From NCBI GenBank assembly GCA_022495995.1, contig JAFEMH010004903.1:122963-186962 (forward strand): a stretch of DNA of 64,000 nt, written 5' to 3'. The position numbers and the translations under genes were made by a program. This document shows positions 22,240 through 32,670 of this stretch, piece after piece (positions within the stretch are counted from its first letter, which is position 1; each line of letters opens with the position of its first letter). The stretch comes from Adenophora triphylla var. japonica (lineage: Eukaryota; Streptophyta; Magnoliopsida; Asterales; Campanulaceae). The notes under the pieces are model-generated. The model saw only the letters and a list, made by a program, of their open reading frames with translations. It had not been told where the DNA came from and ran no database searches.

Positions 22240-22610
22240 TATGTGCAACCCCGTCTTTTGCCTAGACCGCCCTTTTTGGGGTTTTCACTTAGCCGGGTAT
22301 TACTCTTTTTGCACTTTTTTCTTTTTTTTTTTTTTATCGTACATAGTATCTTCTGAGTTTATCACCGTTGACCGGGTGGACAAAGGGATTGCCATCCAAG
22401 TCTCGCAAGCTTCATTGCTCCTCCCGACGCATTTTCTCGCACCACATAAGGGCCGATCCAGACGGGTTCCCATTTTCCTGTGGGGTTGTCTCGGTAGGGG
22501 CTTTACTTTCAGACTAAGTCGCCTCTTTGATATCTCCGCCTTGACCTTTTATCAAACGCCCGCCATTCGCCTCGGTAGGCTCGGGTGTGTTCCATGGCTT
22601 TTAGCCTTCT
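21681..22610 (-). other. Post-pol region of element 2
   Basis: Holds three loose copies of a GGACACATTTCATGGAAA-type phrase (about 21860-22010), one CTACG/CGTAGG hairpin (about 22025-22095) and two copies of the post-pol hairpin (about 22120-22190 and 22245-22320). Two long T tracts interrupt it (22192-22236 and about 22317-22335). No gene. Confidence 0.6.
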
Positions 22611-22619
22611 CTCGTCAAG

Positions 22620-25430
22620 GTGGCTAACTCATCATGCCGGCCGCGCAACCATTCCACTTCATTGACACCGTTTTCCAGAGGACCCTTAATGACGGGATTT
22701 CCAACTCCACCGGTAACACCGCTTCCATCCCGTAAGTTAGGGCAAAAGGAGTTTCTCCCGTGGCCGTTCTCGACAGACGTTCAGAGCCCCAGAGTGCTAG
22801 GTGCAGCTTTTCGGGCCAATCACGACCACGGGTGGCCATCTTCCCGATGATCCGCTCGAGTGTCTTATTAGCAGCCTTCCACGGCTCCATTGGTTTGAGG
22901 TCCGTACGGGGACGACTTGTGGCGAGTAACTCGAATTCTCGACAGCTAGCCTATCGCAGCCTTCCTTCGAAGTGTGACCCATTATCGAAATGATCTCGCT
23001 GGGCACCCCATATCTCGCACATTATGTTTTCTTTGATGAACCGGGCCACTTTTCTCGGAAGTGAGGACCTTGTAGGACTTGGCCTCTACCCACTTTGTGA
23101 AGTAGTCAATGGCTACCAACACGAACTCGTGCCCATTGCTTCCCGCCGGATATTTTCCCTATCACGTCAATGCCCCAAGTTGCAAACGGCCAAGGAGTCG
23201 CCATGCGCAAGACAGTCATGAGGTGGGAGATGGTTGAGGTTGGCAAACCGCCGGCATTTGTCGCAGTTCTGACGTGTTGAACGCAAATGCTTCCATGGAG
23301 ATCCAAAGAGTAACCCATTCTCGAGGATCACTTGCATCGTGGCTCGCATTCATGTGAGGACCGCAGTGGACCATTGTGGACTTCGGTCATCAACTCTCCG
23401 GCTCTTTCTTGAGTGACACATAAGAGGAGTGGTCCTTGATACCGCTTCTTGTATAGGTTGCCTCCTAGAATGACATAATGAGAAGCCAACCTTTTCGTGG
23501 CTTGTAAGCTCTTGGCTCCGATACCTTCTTTGGTCTACCTTCTTCGTCTCCGAAAGCCGACTCTCCGTCTTTGAGGAATTGGTAACTGATTGTACCAAGG
23601 TTCCTTTATAGGCTCAGTCCTGTGTCCACTTCACAAATGTAAAGTCAGCTTCTCTTCTACCCACTCAAGGGCTTTATGGCTTTTCCTGTGGATCTCTACC
23701 AATGAGGCTAGAGTAGCTAGGGCATCTCGCGAACTGTTTCTTTTCCTCCAAGTAGTGGAAAGTCACTTCTCCGAACCGTCCAAATAACTCCTCCATACGG
23801 GCATGATACCGTTGTAGATTAGGGTCCACAGCCTTCCACTTGTTGGAGACTTGGTTGATGATCGTGGCCGAGTCTCCGTAAACTTCGAGCTCCTTGACAT
23901 TTCTTTCTAAGGCAGCCTCTCCAAACCAAAGAATGCAAAGCTTCATACTGCGGCATTGTTCGTGGCAGAAAGTTCAACTTGAGGGCTATGGGGGTATGCT
24001 CATCTTTCGGATCGACCAATAGCATTCCTACACCATTTCCTCTTTTGTTAGCGGCTCCGTCAAAGAACAACCGCCATCTATTTTCGTGCTCAACCGCAAA
24101 GATCCCTTCATCTCGGAAATTGGGGTTCGTGCCCTTTGCCTTCATTATCGGGAAATTCGCCAGTGATCTCGACAATGCTTGACCCTTGATGGCCTTTCTC
24201 GGTCACATAGTTGATGTCGTATTCGCCAAGAAGAAGGACCACTTCGCTAAACGCATCGAGAGGGAAGGCTTGTCAAAGATGTACTTGATGGGGTCCATTT
24301 TCGAGACCAAGTTCACAGGGCGGGCTTCGCATATAATGCTTCAACTTGCCGACTACCTGCACTGGCCCCGCACAAGTCTTTTCACATGCCGAGTAATTGA
24401 GCTCACTCCCCGTAGCTTCCGCCGACAAAGTAAATGGCATTTTCTACCCGAGAGTCTTTCTTCTCTCGAGCAAGCATAGCCCCAACCGCCGTGTTCAGGA
24501 TAAATGAGATAGAGCAAGAGGCTTCGTCTATGTGGGGGCATAGTACCGGGGATGTACTAAGTATGCCTTGATCTCGGTCAAAGGCATCTTGGCATTCTTC
24601 GGTCCATTCTCAGGTCCACATTCTTCTTCATGAGCTTGAAGATGGGCTCGCACATAGTGGTCAACCGATTGACGAAACGGCTAATGTACCGCAATTTACC
24701 CATGAAGCTTTTGACTTCGTCCGGGTTTGAGGTGGCCTCATATCCATGATAGCTTTGATCTTTCTGGGGTCAACTTCTATACCTCGCTCCGTGACCATGT
24801 ACTCCGAGCACTTTTCCCCTTGTCACTCCGAAGGTGCATTTGGCAGTGGTTTAGTCTCATGGAATGCCGTCTCACCTCTCAAAGAATTTTCGTAGGTCAA
24901 CAAAGTGCCGCCCACCTTCTCCTTTGGAGTGGATTATCATGTCGTCTACGTAGACCTCAATCTCCTTGTGGATCATGTCATGAAAAAGTGCGGTCGCCGC
25001 CCTTTCGTAAGTAGCCCCAAAGCATTCTTGAGCCCGAATGGCATTACCGTATAACAAGAGGTTCCCACGGTGTGGTGAAGGCCGTCTTTTCTTGGTCTTC
25101 CTCGGCCATCTTGATCTCGGTTGTAGCTCGCAAAACCATCAACGAAGGATTTGACTTCGTAGTTGGCGTGGAGTCCACCAGATGTCTATGTTTGGCGTAG
25201 GGTAGTCGTCTTTGGGCCGGCCTTGTTCGTATCTCTAAATCCACACGAATAAGACCTTCCCATCGGGCCTTGGTTACGGCCACGATGTTGGACAACCATG
25301 TCGGGTATTCAATAACTCGATGAACCCTACCCGCAGAGCTTCTCAATTTCTTCTTTGACCCGTAGAGACCATTCCGGCTTGATCTTTCTCGCTTTTGCTT
25401 TACCGGCTTAGCATCTCGGTGCTAGAGGGA
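22620..25430 (-). pseudogene. pol of element 2: RT, RNase H, second RNase H, integrase (broken)
   Basis: In minus sense the RT lies at about 25400-24550 and keeps the catalytic YVDDMIIHSKG at 24975-24940. RNase H pieces follow (AVGAMLAREK, ENAIYFVGG near 24480-24400). A second RNase H-like domain reads FFDGAANKRGNGVGMLLVDP and later NQVSNKWKAVDPNLQRYHARM-like sequence (24175-23680); this extra domain is typical of Tat elements. Integrase follows: a C-x2-C zinc motif (CDKCRRFA near 23250), WGIDVIGK near 23180 and the C-terminal part RDWPEKLHLALWG and TPFALTYGMEAVLPVELEIP (22830-22680). Many small indels break the frame, so no polyprotein can be made. No protease motif is seen. Confidence 0.8.
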
Positions 25431-26890
25431 TTCTCGTGCTCTACTATCGAACCTGTCTAGCCCCTAAGATATCTTTGTATGACCATGCAAACACGTCGAC
25501 GTATTCTCTCGAGCAAACGATTAGTCTGTCCCTTTCAACCCCCCGGAAGAAGCTTCCAATCAGTGTCTCTTTAGGTTCCTCAATAGTACCCAAGTTCACA
25601 CTTATCAAAATCTCCTCACTCGGGCCCGGTTTTCCTCTTTTTTCCGAAACCCGCTTTAAAGATTTCTTTAATGTATTGTTCGTTTAGTGTGTTTGCATCT
25701 TGTTCAAATGATTCATTATTAACTCGTTGTTAAGTTTTGAGTTAATTTATCATTTGTTAAGTTGGCAATAAGAGGATAATCGTAAAGATTTGTCATTTCA
25801 TTCAAGATAAGGGGAAAGATGACATCGATTACATTTTCATAATCCTCGTGCGTGAGGCCTTCTGATGACTCTCGAGGACTCGGAATTCGAAGATTCCCGA
25901 CTCAACCGAATAGACAACACCGACTCGGACCCTACACTACTTATTGACTCGAGGGGACTTGACAAGGGTTGGACCGGGATCTCACTCCTTCTTGCCGTTG
26001 CCCCGGGAAGTAGCAGCCTTGCCGCCGTTCTTCGTAAAGTCTGAGACTTCGAACCGATCAAAAGCTTGCCGGAAATCATTAACAGCCGGTGCATCGTGGA
26101 AAGATGGTGAGGGGAACTAAAGTAACTTGTTGCAATCTTCCGCCTAGCTCTTCCGTAGAGATCGGACTCATTGATCAAGGGTCCGGCTCATCTCATCAAT
26201 GCACCGCCGATAACTCATTTTCTCTTTACCGATCTTGGACACCACGACCTTGTCGCTGTAGCCAATGTAAGGGTTGGCTTGGATAATGCCGATGAAGTCT
26301 TCTTCGTAGGGGATCTTGATTCTTCCTTGATCGGCTACGTATTCAATAGGCTTTCGTGTTCTCGCTTCTGCATCTCGCTAGCTTCTCATTCAACTTCACG
26401 ATGGCCACAAATTCAGCACTTTCTCGCTTCAAGAAGATCCCCGTATACGGGGATATCAGCCGGATCGTGCTTGGGGTGACGGGTTCTTTGACAGTTCTTT
26501 GGCATAACCGACATAGTAGTCGAACTTGCCCGAAGGCTCTCCCAAAGTTCCTACGCTCTTGTCCCCGCCTTCGTATCTTTCCTTAAGCTTTGCCGTGTGG
26601 ACTTTCTCTTCTTCTTCTTCCTTGAAGGAGCGTCCTCATTGATCCATTCTTGATACTCATACTCTGTGCGCCTTTCGCAATCACATACATCATACCGTAT
26701 GTGAGGCTTGGGTTGAACCGGGATAGCCCCTCCAACCGCTTGGTTATTACCGTTGTGGATTACCATGTTGGCCATTTTGACACCGACAAGCCGACAAAAC
26801 CGAGGATTCTCGCGAACCGTCCGAGGATTCTCGCGCTAACAAGTCGCCGACCCTGTTCTCACCCACTTCTTTCTCGCCGCGGAAAGGGAT
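25431..26890 (-). pseudogene. Gag and pre-RT remnant of element 2, poorly recognisable
   Basis: In minus sense a run starting MANMVIHNGNNQAVGGAIPV (26775) with a lysine-rich stretch (SRKKKKRKSTRQ) is the likely Gag start. Further on, PYIGYSDKVVVSKIGKEKMS and a short DEMSRTLD piece occur in changing frames. I cannot see the paired Cys-His motifs found in element 1, a capsid or a protease. At 1.4 kb between leader and RT the segment is shorter than a Tat gag-pro region. Confidence 0.45.
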
Positions 26891-28500
26891 AGGAAAGGTT
26901 TAGACTCTGGGTAGGTGTTTAGTCAAGGCTCGTGCAATATGCAAATTAGAATCTTCAAGTTTACTTAAAACAATGTCTTTTATTAATATCTATTTGGTTG
27001 GAAAAGGGGTTCGCCCTTCTTTTTCACAACTACTCTAGATCCCGGATCGCTGGGTTCCGTCACTACGTCTATAAGCCCCTCGTATTCCACCCGTATTTCG
27101 ACCTCCCAGGTGGATGCCCCGGGCGAGGGTCCTATAGGGCACGCGGATCCCACCGACCGGGAGTAAAGAACGCTCCTATCGGGTCTAGCGGGCCATAGGA
27201 CCTTTCAACGCACGAGCGATGCGGATTATAGTCAAGGCAATACCGGAAAGTCTCGTCTCTCGCCTCGACGGATCTTCGACGTGAGTTTCGCTTGAGCGAA
27301 TGACGGTTTTTGACTTTCGGTAATGTCCGAGAATATAATAGGCATGGGTCGGGCGGCAAAAGCCGGATGACACAAAGGTCACATTGAACTTCGTTGCATA
27401 CGCAAGGCGCGAGCCTAATCGAAGTCAATGCCGGCCAAGATCTTGCCAATTTTTCCTTGTCGGAATTTTGGCAGGGCTTCGCTTGAGCGAAAGAGCTTTT
27501 ATTTTGGCAAAGACTTGGTCTTGACTCTTACGCATTCCGTGCGGGTCAAGGTCAATAGTCAATGCCTGAGTCAAGATCCCACCGATTTTTCCTTGTCTAA
27601 TTTTCGGCGTAATTTCGCTTGAGCGAAAATCTTGGCTTCCGTTATGAGCTAAGGCTTCGACCTTTACGTGGGTATGCAACCGGGCTATATGACACCGGAC
27701 TAGACCAAAAACCAACCAAAAGTCACGGATTTTTGAAACGTGTGACACCTGACCGTGCATTGGTCGACACCGGCCGCCACGGGAGGTTGGGATGATTCCG
27801 TGCGCGCCCGGAGCATCGTAAGGCCGTCCGTGATCGCACTGAACCACCCTCGGGTTTCAAGGACGTGCGTGCAAAAGTGTACAGATATATCAAAGTGCGC
27901 GTAGTGTGCGGTCTCCTAAAAATGTTCCTTTTTGAGTTAAAACAGAGATTTTCATAAATGTGTTTTAAAGGAATGATTTTCGGGACGGGGGAAAATGCAA
28001 CACATAAGCACGTAAATTTTCTCGGGAGCCCTGGGCCACCATGGAGCCGAATAGCCCCAAGCCGCTAGGACTCGCCGATTAACCATGATTTTTCCTGGTG
28101 GAATTGCCACTGAGGTCGTATGGTCAGAATCCTATGAGGATTAGCCGTACGACTGCATGGATCAATTTTCCAGGTTCCACTCCTTTTGCTATTTTTCGGG
28201 TTATTTTCCCGTTTCAAAGTATGCACAGATTCCAAGATGCAAATGATGCAATGCATGGTAAAGAAAGCAAGCACGATTAATGAAATCGGCGATGGGAGTC
28301 TAACCCGCTCAAAGGGAAAAGCTTTCTTCTATTTTTTTTTCAAAATTTTTCGAAAAGGGATACTGGTACGTGGGATTGTTAAACCACCTTGTTATCCCAA
28401 GCCCCGGGTTAGGGAGCGATACAGGAAGGGTAAGTGGGGTCCACCTATATACCAAGTATCGACTTTTGTTTTGAAAATAAAAGCTTTTCTCCTTTCGGGG
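26891..28500 (-). other. 5' leader of element 2
   Basis: Matches 4310-5884 of element 1 closely, with the same three TTCGCTTGAGCGAA palindromes (27287-27300, 27478-27491, 27614-27627). It lacks the 62-bp array of element 1. No conserved reading frame. Confidence 0.65.
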
Positions 28501-28519
28501 TTTCCCCAAAGAGTCGCCA
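28501..28519 (-). promoter_or_regulatory. Primer-binding site of element 2
   Basis: In minus sense the LTR is followed by GTT and TGGCGACTCTTTGGGGAAA. Same spacing and start as in element 1. Confidence 0.7.
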
Positions 28520-28522
28520 AAC

Positions 28523-30129
28523 TGTGAATGTGTGCCCCAAAATTTTTGTTTATTGGAATTCACGCGAGTTTGAAGACATCCGAGTTATTTGAAAAAACGG
28601 AGTCGCCACGCCATTTTGATTACCTCAAAACTTTGAAAAAAAGGTTTTATGGGTTCGGAGGTTAAGTTACCCCTTGGGAAGAACGTTTGGCGTTCACCCA
28701 AAGTGCCTTGCCGGAGCAAGTCTCCCTAGATTTCATTAATCGTGTTTGCTTGCGTGCTTTCTTGTGTGCATGTGTTTGAAAATAAGGGGGAATGTCCCAA
28801 GTTATCTTCCGGACGTACAAACCATTTGTTGGTTGTCGCCGGATTCCTTGGAATTTATGTATTTGGGATTATGATCCCGTCCTCATCTTATGACTTATGA
28901 TCATCGCATTTTAAACCTCGGGACCCTCGGGACTTGCGTGATCGAGAGAATGACTCTCTTTTGGGTCAAAGATGAGGTTCTTTAGGAAGGAATGTCCTTA
29001 GCCCATCAATCCTACGCTTTAAGACGGTCGAGCTCGTATAGAGGCTTCATACTCATTCTTAAGCGATAATTGGAGATATAGGATTCAAGGTTATCCTTTT
29101 CCTAAAGAAATCATGAACCTTTAATGGAAGGAACGATGCAAAGATGAGAACTTTTACACCGGTCCGTTCCAAGGTTAGGGGAAAAGGGGAATGCATGATA
29201 AAAATGACTCTTTAATGAAAAGATGACATTTTGGTTATAGCAAATGATGCTTTTTGATTGAAAGAAATGATCTTTATGCAAATGATGCATAAAGATAGCA
29301 TTTTTATGCAAATGATGCATTAAAAAGGGGGTTTTGATGCAAAGGATGCATTTTTATTGGAAAAGATTTGATCTTTATATGCAAATGATGCATAAAGATA
29401 ACATTTTTATTGGAAAATAGGGATTTTAGGTGCAAAGGATGCACCTTTATGAAAAAGACTACATTTTTATGACAAATGAGGTCTTAATGCATGCAAAGGG
29501 GGAAGGGGGTGATAAAGATATGATCTTTATGAATAAATGCCAAGTCCCAAGCAAGATATATGAATGCAATGAGCAAGTATATCAATTAAAATGCAAGGTT
29601 AGGGCGTGCGAGGTTACCAATCGTTTCCTTCGCTTCTTCGGACGGAGCTAGGAGGAGAGGTTCTTCTTGGGTCTTCAAGGAGGAGGGAGATGGCTTCTTG
29701 AGCTTCTTCTTCGCCTTCTTGAGCCTTCAAGGGTTTTCTTCACGTCTGGACTGCTATGGAGTGTGTGTGTTTGATTGTTTGTGTTGTTGTTGTGTGTTGA
29801 AATGGGTAGAGGAGGGCTCTATTTATAGGCCCCTGATAAGGCTAATGAAGCCGTGCGGCTGCAGGCCCTTAGCAAATGAGGCCGTGCGGTCTTATCCATT
29901 GTGACTCAGCATTCTAGAACCATGCAAGGTGGCATTATTCTAGAAGCTTCTCCCTAATTAAGAAAAACGTGTTTTCTTAATTAGGAAGGCACCTTACAGC
30001 CCTAATTTTAATTTGGGACTGCTTCAGGACATTTCCGGAACACTAGGAAGGTCCGGGGAATTACCGGGAAACTTACCGAAATGTCGGGAAAATTAACCGG
30101 AAGGCATGAGCCAGATTTGGGTACTTACA
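28523..30129 (-). repeat. 5' LTR of element 2 (A2 type, 1607 bp)
   Basis: TG...CA ends as in the 3' LTR, and almost the same length. A2 palindromes at 29849-29860 (AGCCGTGCGGCT) and 29880-29891; TATAAATA at 29827-29820 (minus). TGCAAATGATGCAT-like repeats lie at about 29190-29500. Its right edge cuts into a B-family LTR. Confidence 0.85.
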
Positions 30130-30511
30130 TCACCTCACGCAAGGTAACCTCTATTTTCTTTCTAATTGATTGTTAGAGTGGTATAAATACATAGAATCTA
30201 GGATCGGCCTAGAGCCTCCCTAAATCATGGGGATGGTCTCGAAGCAATCGATCCTACATTCCGTTTAACCCCGTTAAATGGATCCTTTTTTATTTGAAAT
30301 CTTCTTCTTTTTGAAAACCTCTCTTTTCTTTAGCAAGATCGATCTCCGGATTGGGTGGAATGGGTGCTCCTTGACCTTCCCATTCCATAACCTAAGCCCC
30401 GAACCCAAAAATCTCTTTCAAAATGGTTTTTCTATGTTTTCCTAACGAATAATATAGGTGGCGACTCAAAAGATGTTCAAAAAAGGGTAAAGAAATCCGC
30501 GCATCGCTATA
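30130..30511 (+). repeat. 5' LTR of element 3, last 382 bp only
   Basis: Starts TCACCTCACGCAAGG and runs to GCATCGCTATA, matching the last part of the 3' LTR (about 43627-44009) almost base for base. The missing left part is replaced by the LTR of element 2. Confidence 0.85.
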
Positions 30512-30512
30512 G

Positions 30513-30531
30513 TGGCGACTCTGCTGGGGAC
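30513..30531 (+). promoter_or_regulatory. Primer-binding site of element 3
   Basis: TGGCGACTCTGCTGGGGAC, one base after the LTR end. This is the most complete form of the PBS seen in the window. Confidence 0.75.
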
Positions 30532-31790
30532 TATTAATTAAGAGGCTTAAACATGCGTCAAAATTAAAAGAGAGGTTTTCAAAAAAAATAATAAATACAA
30601 TTCGCTTTTACCTCCAGATCAGGCATATCTCGCACGAGATATCTTATCCCGCGCGAGATATCGCTTCGGCAATCTGGTGTCTTCTGGTTTTCCCTGTTCA
30701 TCTCGAAGTCTAAGACAAGAGTCAAACACGCAAGGGGGATCCCAGAATTCATTATCTGCAGAGTTCTCTCATCTTAAGGCCTCCCTTAAGATGTCGAACT
30801 CGAATCCGTATTTTAGCTTAAATAATTGATTGTTGTTTATAAACTGCGTGTGATTGGGTTTTATTAATGTCCGGTCCATTGGGGATTCGGGTGTTGTAAT
30901 TAATTTATTTATCTCTCTCTCTCTCTCTCTCTCATTATTTGGAACTACGATAGCCTGAGTCTTCCTAAATTGGGAGAAACGTAGGCAACCATTTGGTGCG
31001 GCCACTATTTGTTTTTCTTTCTTTTCTTTTAAAAAAAAATCTCTATTTTTATCTATCACCTGGATTGACTATCACACACGCTCACTCATGATATATCTGT
31101 CATTGCACTGCATACCCTCTATAAACTCGGGACCCACACTAAGGACGGATGACGGTAACCACCTAGTCGCCGGTCTCTCCGAAGTTGGATCATCCCACTC
31201 CGCGTATTCAATCCACCTAGATTGTCATATCGCGGGGAGCCTAGCCTTCCAGCCCTGCATCACCACATTTTCATGTAGATTGTCTTTTTAGGATCACTTC
31301 GTGACCGGTCGGTTTGACTTGATGATCTTTTCTTATTTTTGACCAAAATAAAGCCATGTAAAATTGACAATAAAGAAGGACTCGAAAAAGTCCCTTCGGA
31401 AAAGTCCCTTCGGAATGACCCTTTTGAATGTCCCTTTAAAAGAAAAAAAATAATAATATGTATCCTTCAAAAAACAATCTTACATGGCTTTGTTTTACAA
31501 AAATCGGACTGATTGCTTAGTCGTTAGGTTCTAATAAAGGCCTTAGAAACCCCTCAAAACGGATTCTCCGTTCCGACCAAGAATTAGGTCTAATAAAAAT
31601 TGACTTTTCGTGTGATTGTCTCGTGCGTGACTACATGTCTCGCGCGAGATAATGTCTCTGTTTGCTGTAATTGAGCCTGAACCGTTTAAGCCTGCTTCCG
31701 ACTCGTTGGGGCTAGATGTGATCCTGACGTCATCTCTGCATCTCTTCTGTCAGTTTTCCGAAGCTACTCAACTTCAAGACTCCCAACACA
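30532..31790 (+). other. 5' leader of element 3
   Basis: Non-coding and structured. B palindromes at 30625-30642 and 30645-30660; a 24-bp inverted repeat (CATCTTAAGG arms) at 30770-30793; a CTACG/CGTAGG hairpin at about 30944-30990 next to a CT microsatellite (30911-30932); and 21-bp inverted arms at 31346-31366 and 31476-31496 around a loop with repeated AAAGTCCCTTCGG. All recur in mirror order in element 4. Confidence 0.7.
31616..31649 (+). promoter_or_regulatory. B palindromes upstream of gag
   Basis: TCTCGCGCGAGA at 31638-31649 is perfect; a decayed partner TGTCTCGTGCGTGAC lies at about 31616-31630. The first ends 142 bp before the gag ATG. Confidence 0.65.
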
Positions 31791-32603
31791 ATGTCTACTG
31801 AAAAGTACTTTGTCACCAAGAAGGACCTTGAACAACAAACTCTGCAAGATTTGACCAAGTCCCTTGTCGCTAAAATGGAACATGTGGGAGGTTGGAGAGA
31901 AGCCTTCGATTTGCCTTCCACCCGCATTTCTAGAGATTTCCGGAAGATGGAAAGTGGCTCCGACAGCGGGCAATCATCTGTGCAAGAAGAGCTAAGTGAC
32001 ATCAAGACTCAACTCGCCAAAGCCCTGCAGCAAATTGACAACAACGATGCATGGCACAACTTGGAAGAATCCATCCAAGATGACAAGACAAAGATGCTGA
32101 TTGAAGAACTTGAAGAGGTCAAAAGCGAACTCAAAGCTATGACCCAAAAGTGTAGCGCTCTCGAAGCCCACATTGAAGATGACATTGATGAAAGGGTCAA
32201 GTATTGCCTCAATACTCTCTACCGTGACCTCAAAGAACAAATGGAAGCAGAATATCAGTCTCGCCACAACGTCTTTGTGAAACACTATGAGAACCATATT
32301 CGAGACCTCCATAATCAAATGGCTAAGCGAAGGAAGGGAAGGGTTTTCACGGACATTGGAAGGATCTCCCTCGGTCATCTCTTCAGAAGTCTTCACAAGG
32401 ATGGAAAGATGAGCTCAATGGAAGGTTACATGCCTAAGAGGGAAGATCGAGCTCCACACCTCTACTGCTACTACCATCAATGCCATGGCCACCATACCGA
32501 TGATTGTTTCAACTTGAAGAATGCAGTCCAAGACTTAATTGACAACGACGCCATCAGAGTTTGTCCAAGTGGTGGCATAGTTTGGATGAATTCAAGCAAA
32601 TGA
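31791..32603 (+). CDS. Gag-like protein of element 3, no recognisable capsid domain
   Basis: A 270-residue open frame starting at ATG. Residues 1-60 form a conserved N-terminal block (KKDLEQQTLQDLTKSLVAKM). Residues 65-175 are helical and charged and look like a coiled coil (EELEEVKSELKAMTQK, DLKEQMEAEYQ). Near residue 225 a Cys-His motif reads CYYHQCHGHHTDDC, then FNLKNAVQDLIDN, the Tat Gag pattern. I see no capsid-type core, and the protein is short for Gag. The element 4 copy has the same layout, so the reduced form was present before the two elements split. The likely role is RNA binding; particle assembly would need another element's Gag. It is the only intact element gene in the window. 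Confidence 0.7.
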   Translation: MSTEKYFVTKKDLEQQTLQDLTKSLVAKMEHVGGWREAFDLPSTRISRDFRKMESGSDSGQSSVQEELSDIKTQLAKALQQIDNNDAWHNLEESIQDDKTKMLIEELEEVKSELKAMTQKCSALEAHIEDDIDERVKYCLNTLYRDLKEQMEAEYQSRHNVFVKHYENHIRDLHNQMAKRRKGRVFTDIGRISLGHLFRSLHKDGKMSSMEGYMPKREDRAPHLYCYYHQCHGHHTDDCFNLKNAVQDLIDNDAIRVCPSGGIVWMNSSK

Positions 32604-32670
32604 GGAATCTCTTTCTTTTTCAGTCATTTACTTTTATTTGCAAAAGAAACGATTGGTTGTCTAGTCTAGT

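Larger units (their letters stand above)
14146..30129 (-). mobile_element. Element 2: A2-subfamily Tat-type retrotransposon, full length, about 16 kb
   Basis: Two LTRs of 1605 and 1607 bp with the same ends bound it. In minus sense the order is 5' LTR, PBS, leader, short gag-like remnant, pol, doubled hairpin, antisense DUF7745-like gene, antisense PMD gene, 50-bp array, polypurine tract and 3' LTR. The outer flanks do not match (CTATA left, TCACC right), and they come from two different LTR types, so the ends may not stem from one insertion. Pol is heavily frameshifted. Confidence 0.8.

Noticed and set aside
14141..30134. Target-site duplication for element 2
   Set aside because: CTATA and TCACC do not match at any shift of a few bases that I tried.
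30513..30531. Assigning the primer tRNA with certainty
   Set aside because: The PBS pattern fits what I recall for Ogre/Tat (tRNA-Arg), but I could not align it with a tRNA sequence.
30769..31059. 96-residue open frame opposite the B leader
   Set aside because: Its acidic/basic ERERER part is the CT microsatellite read in reverse; the matching part of element 4 does not support it.
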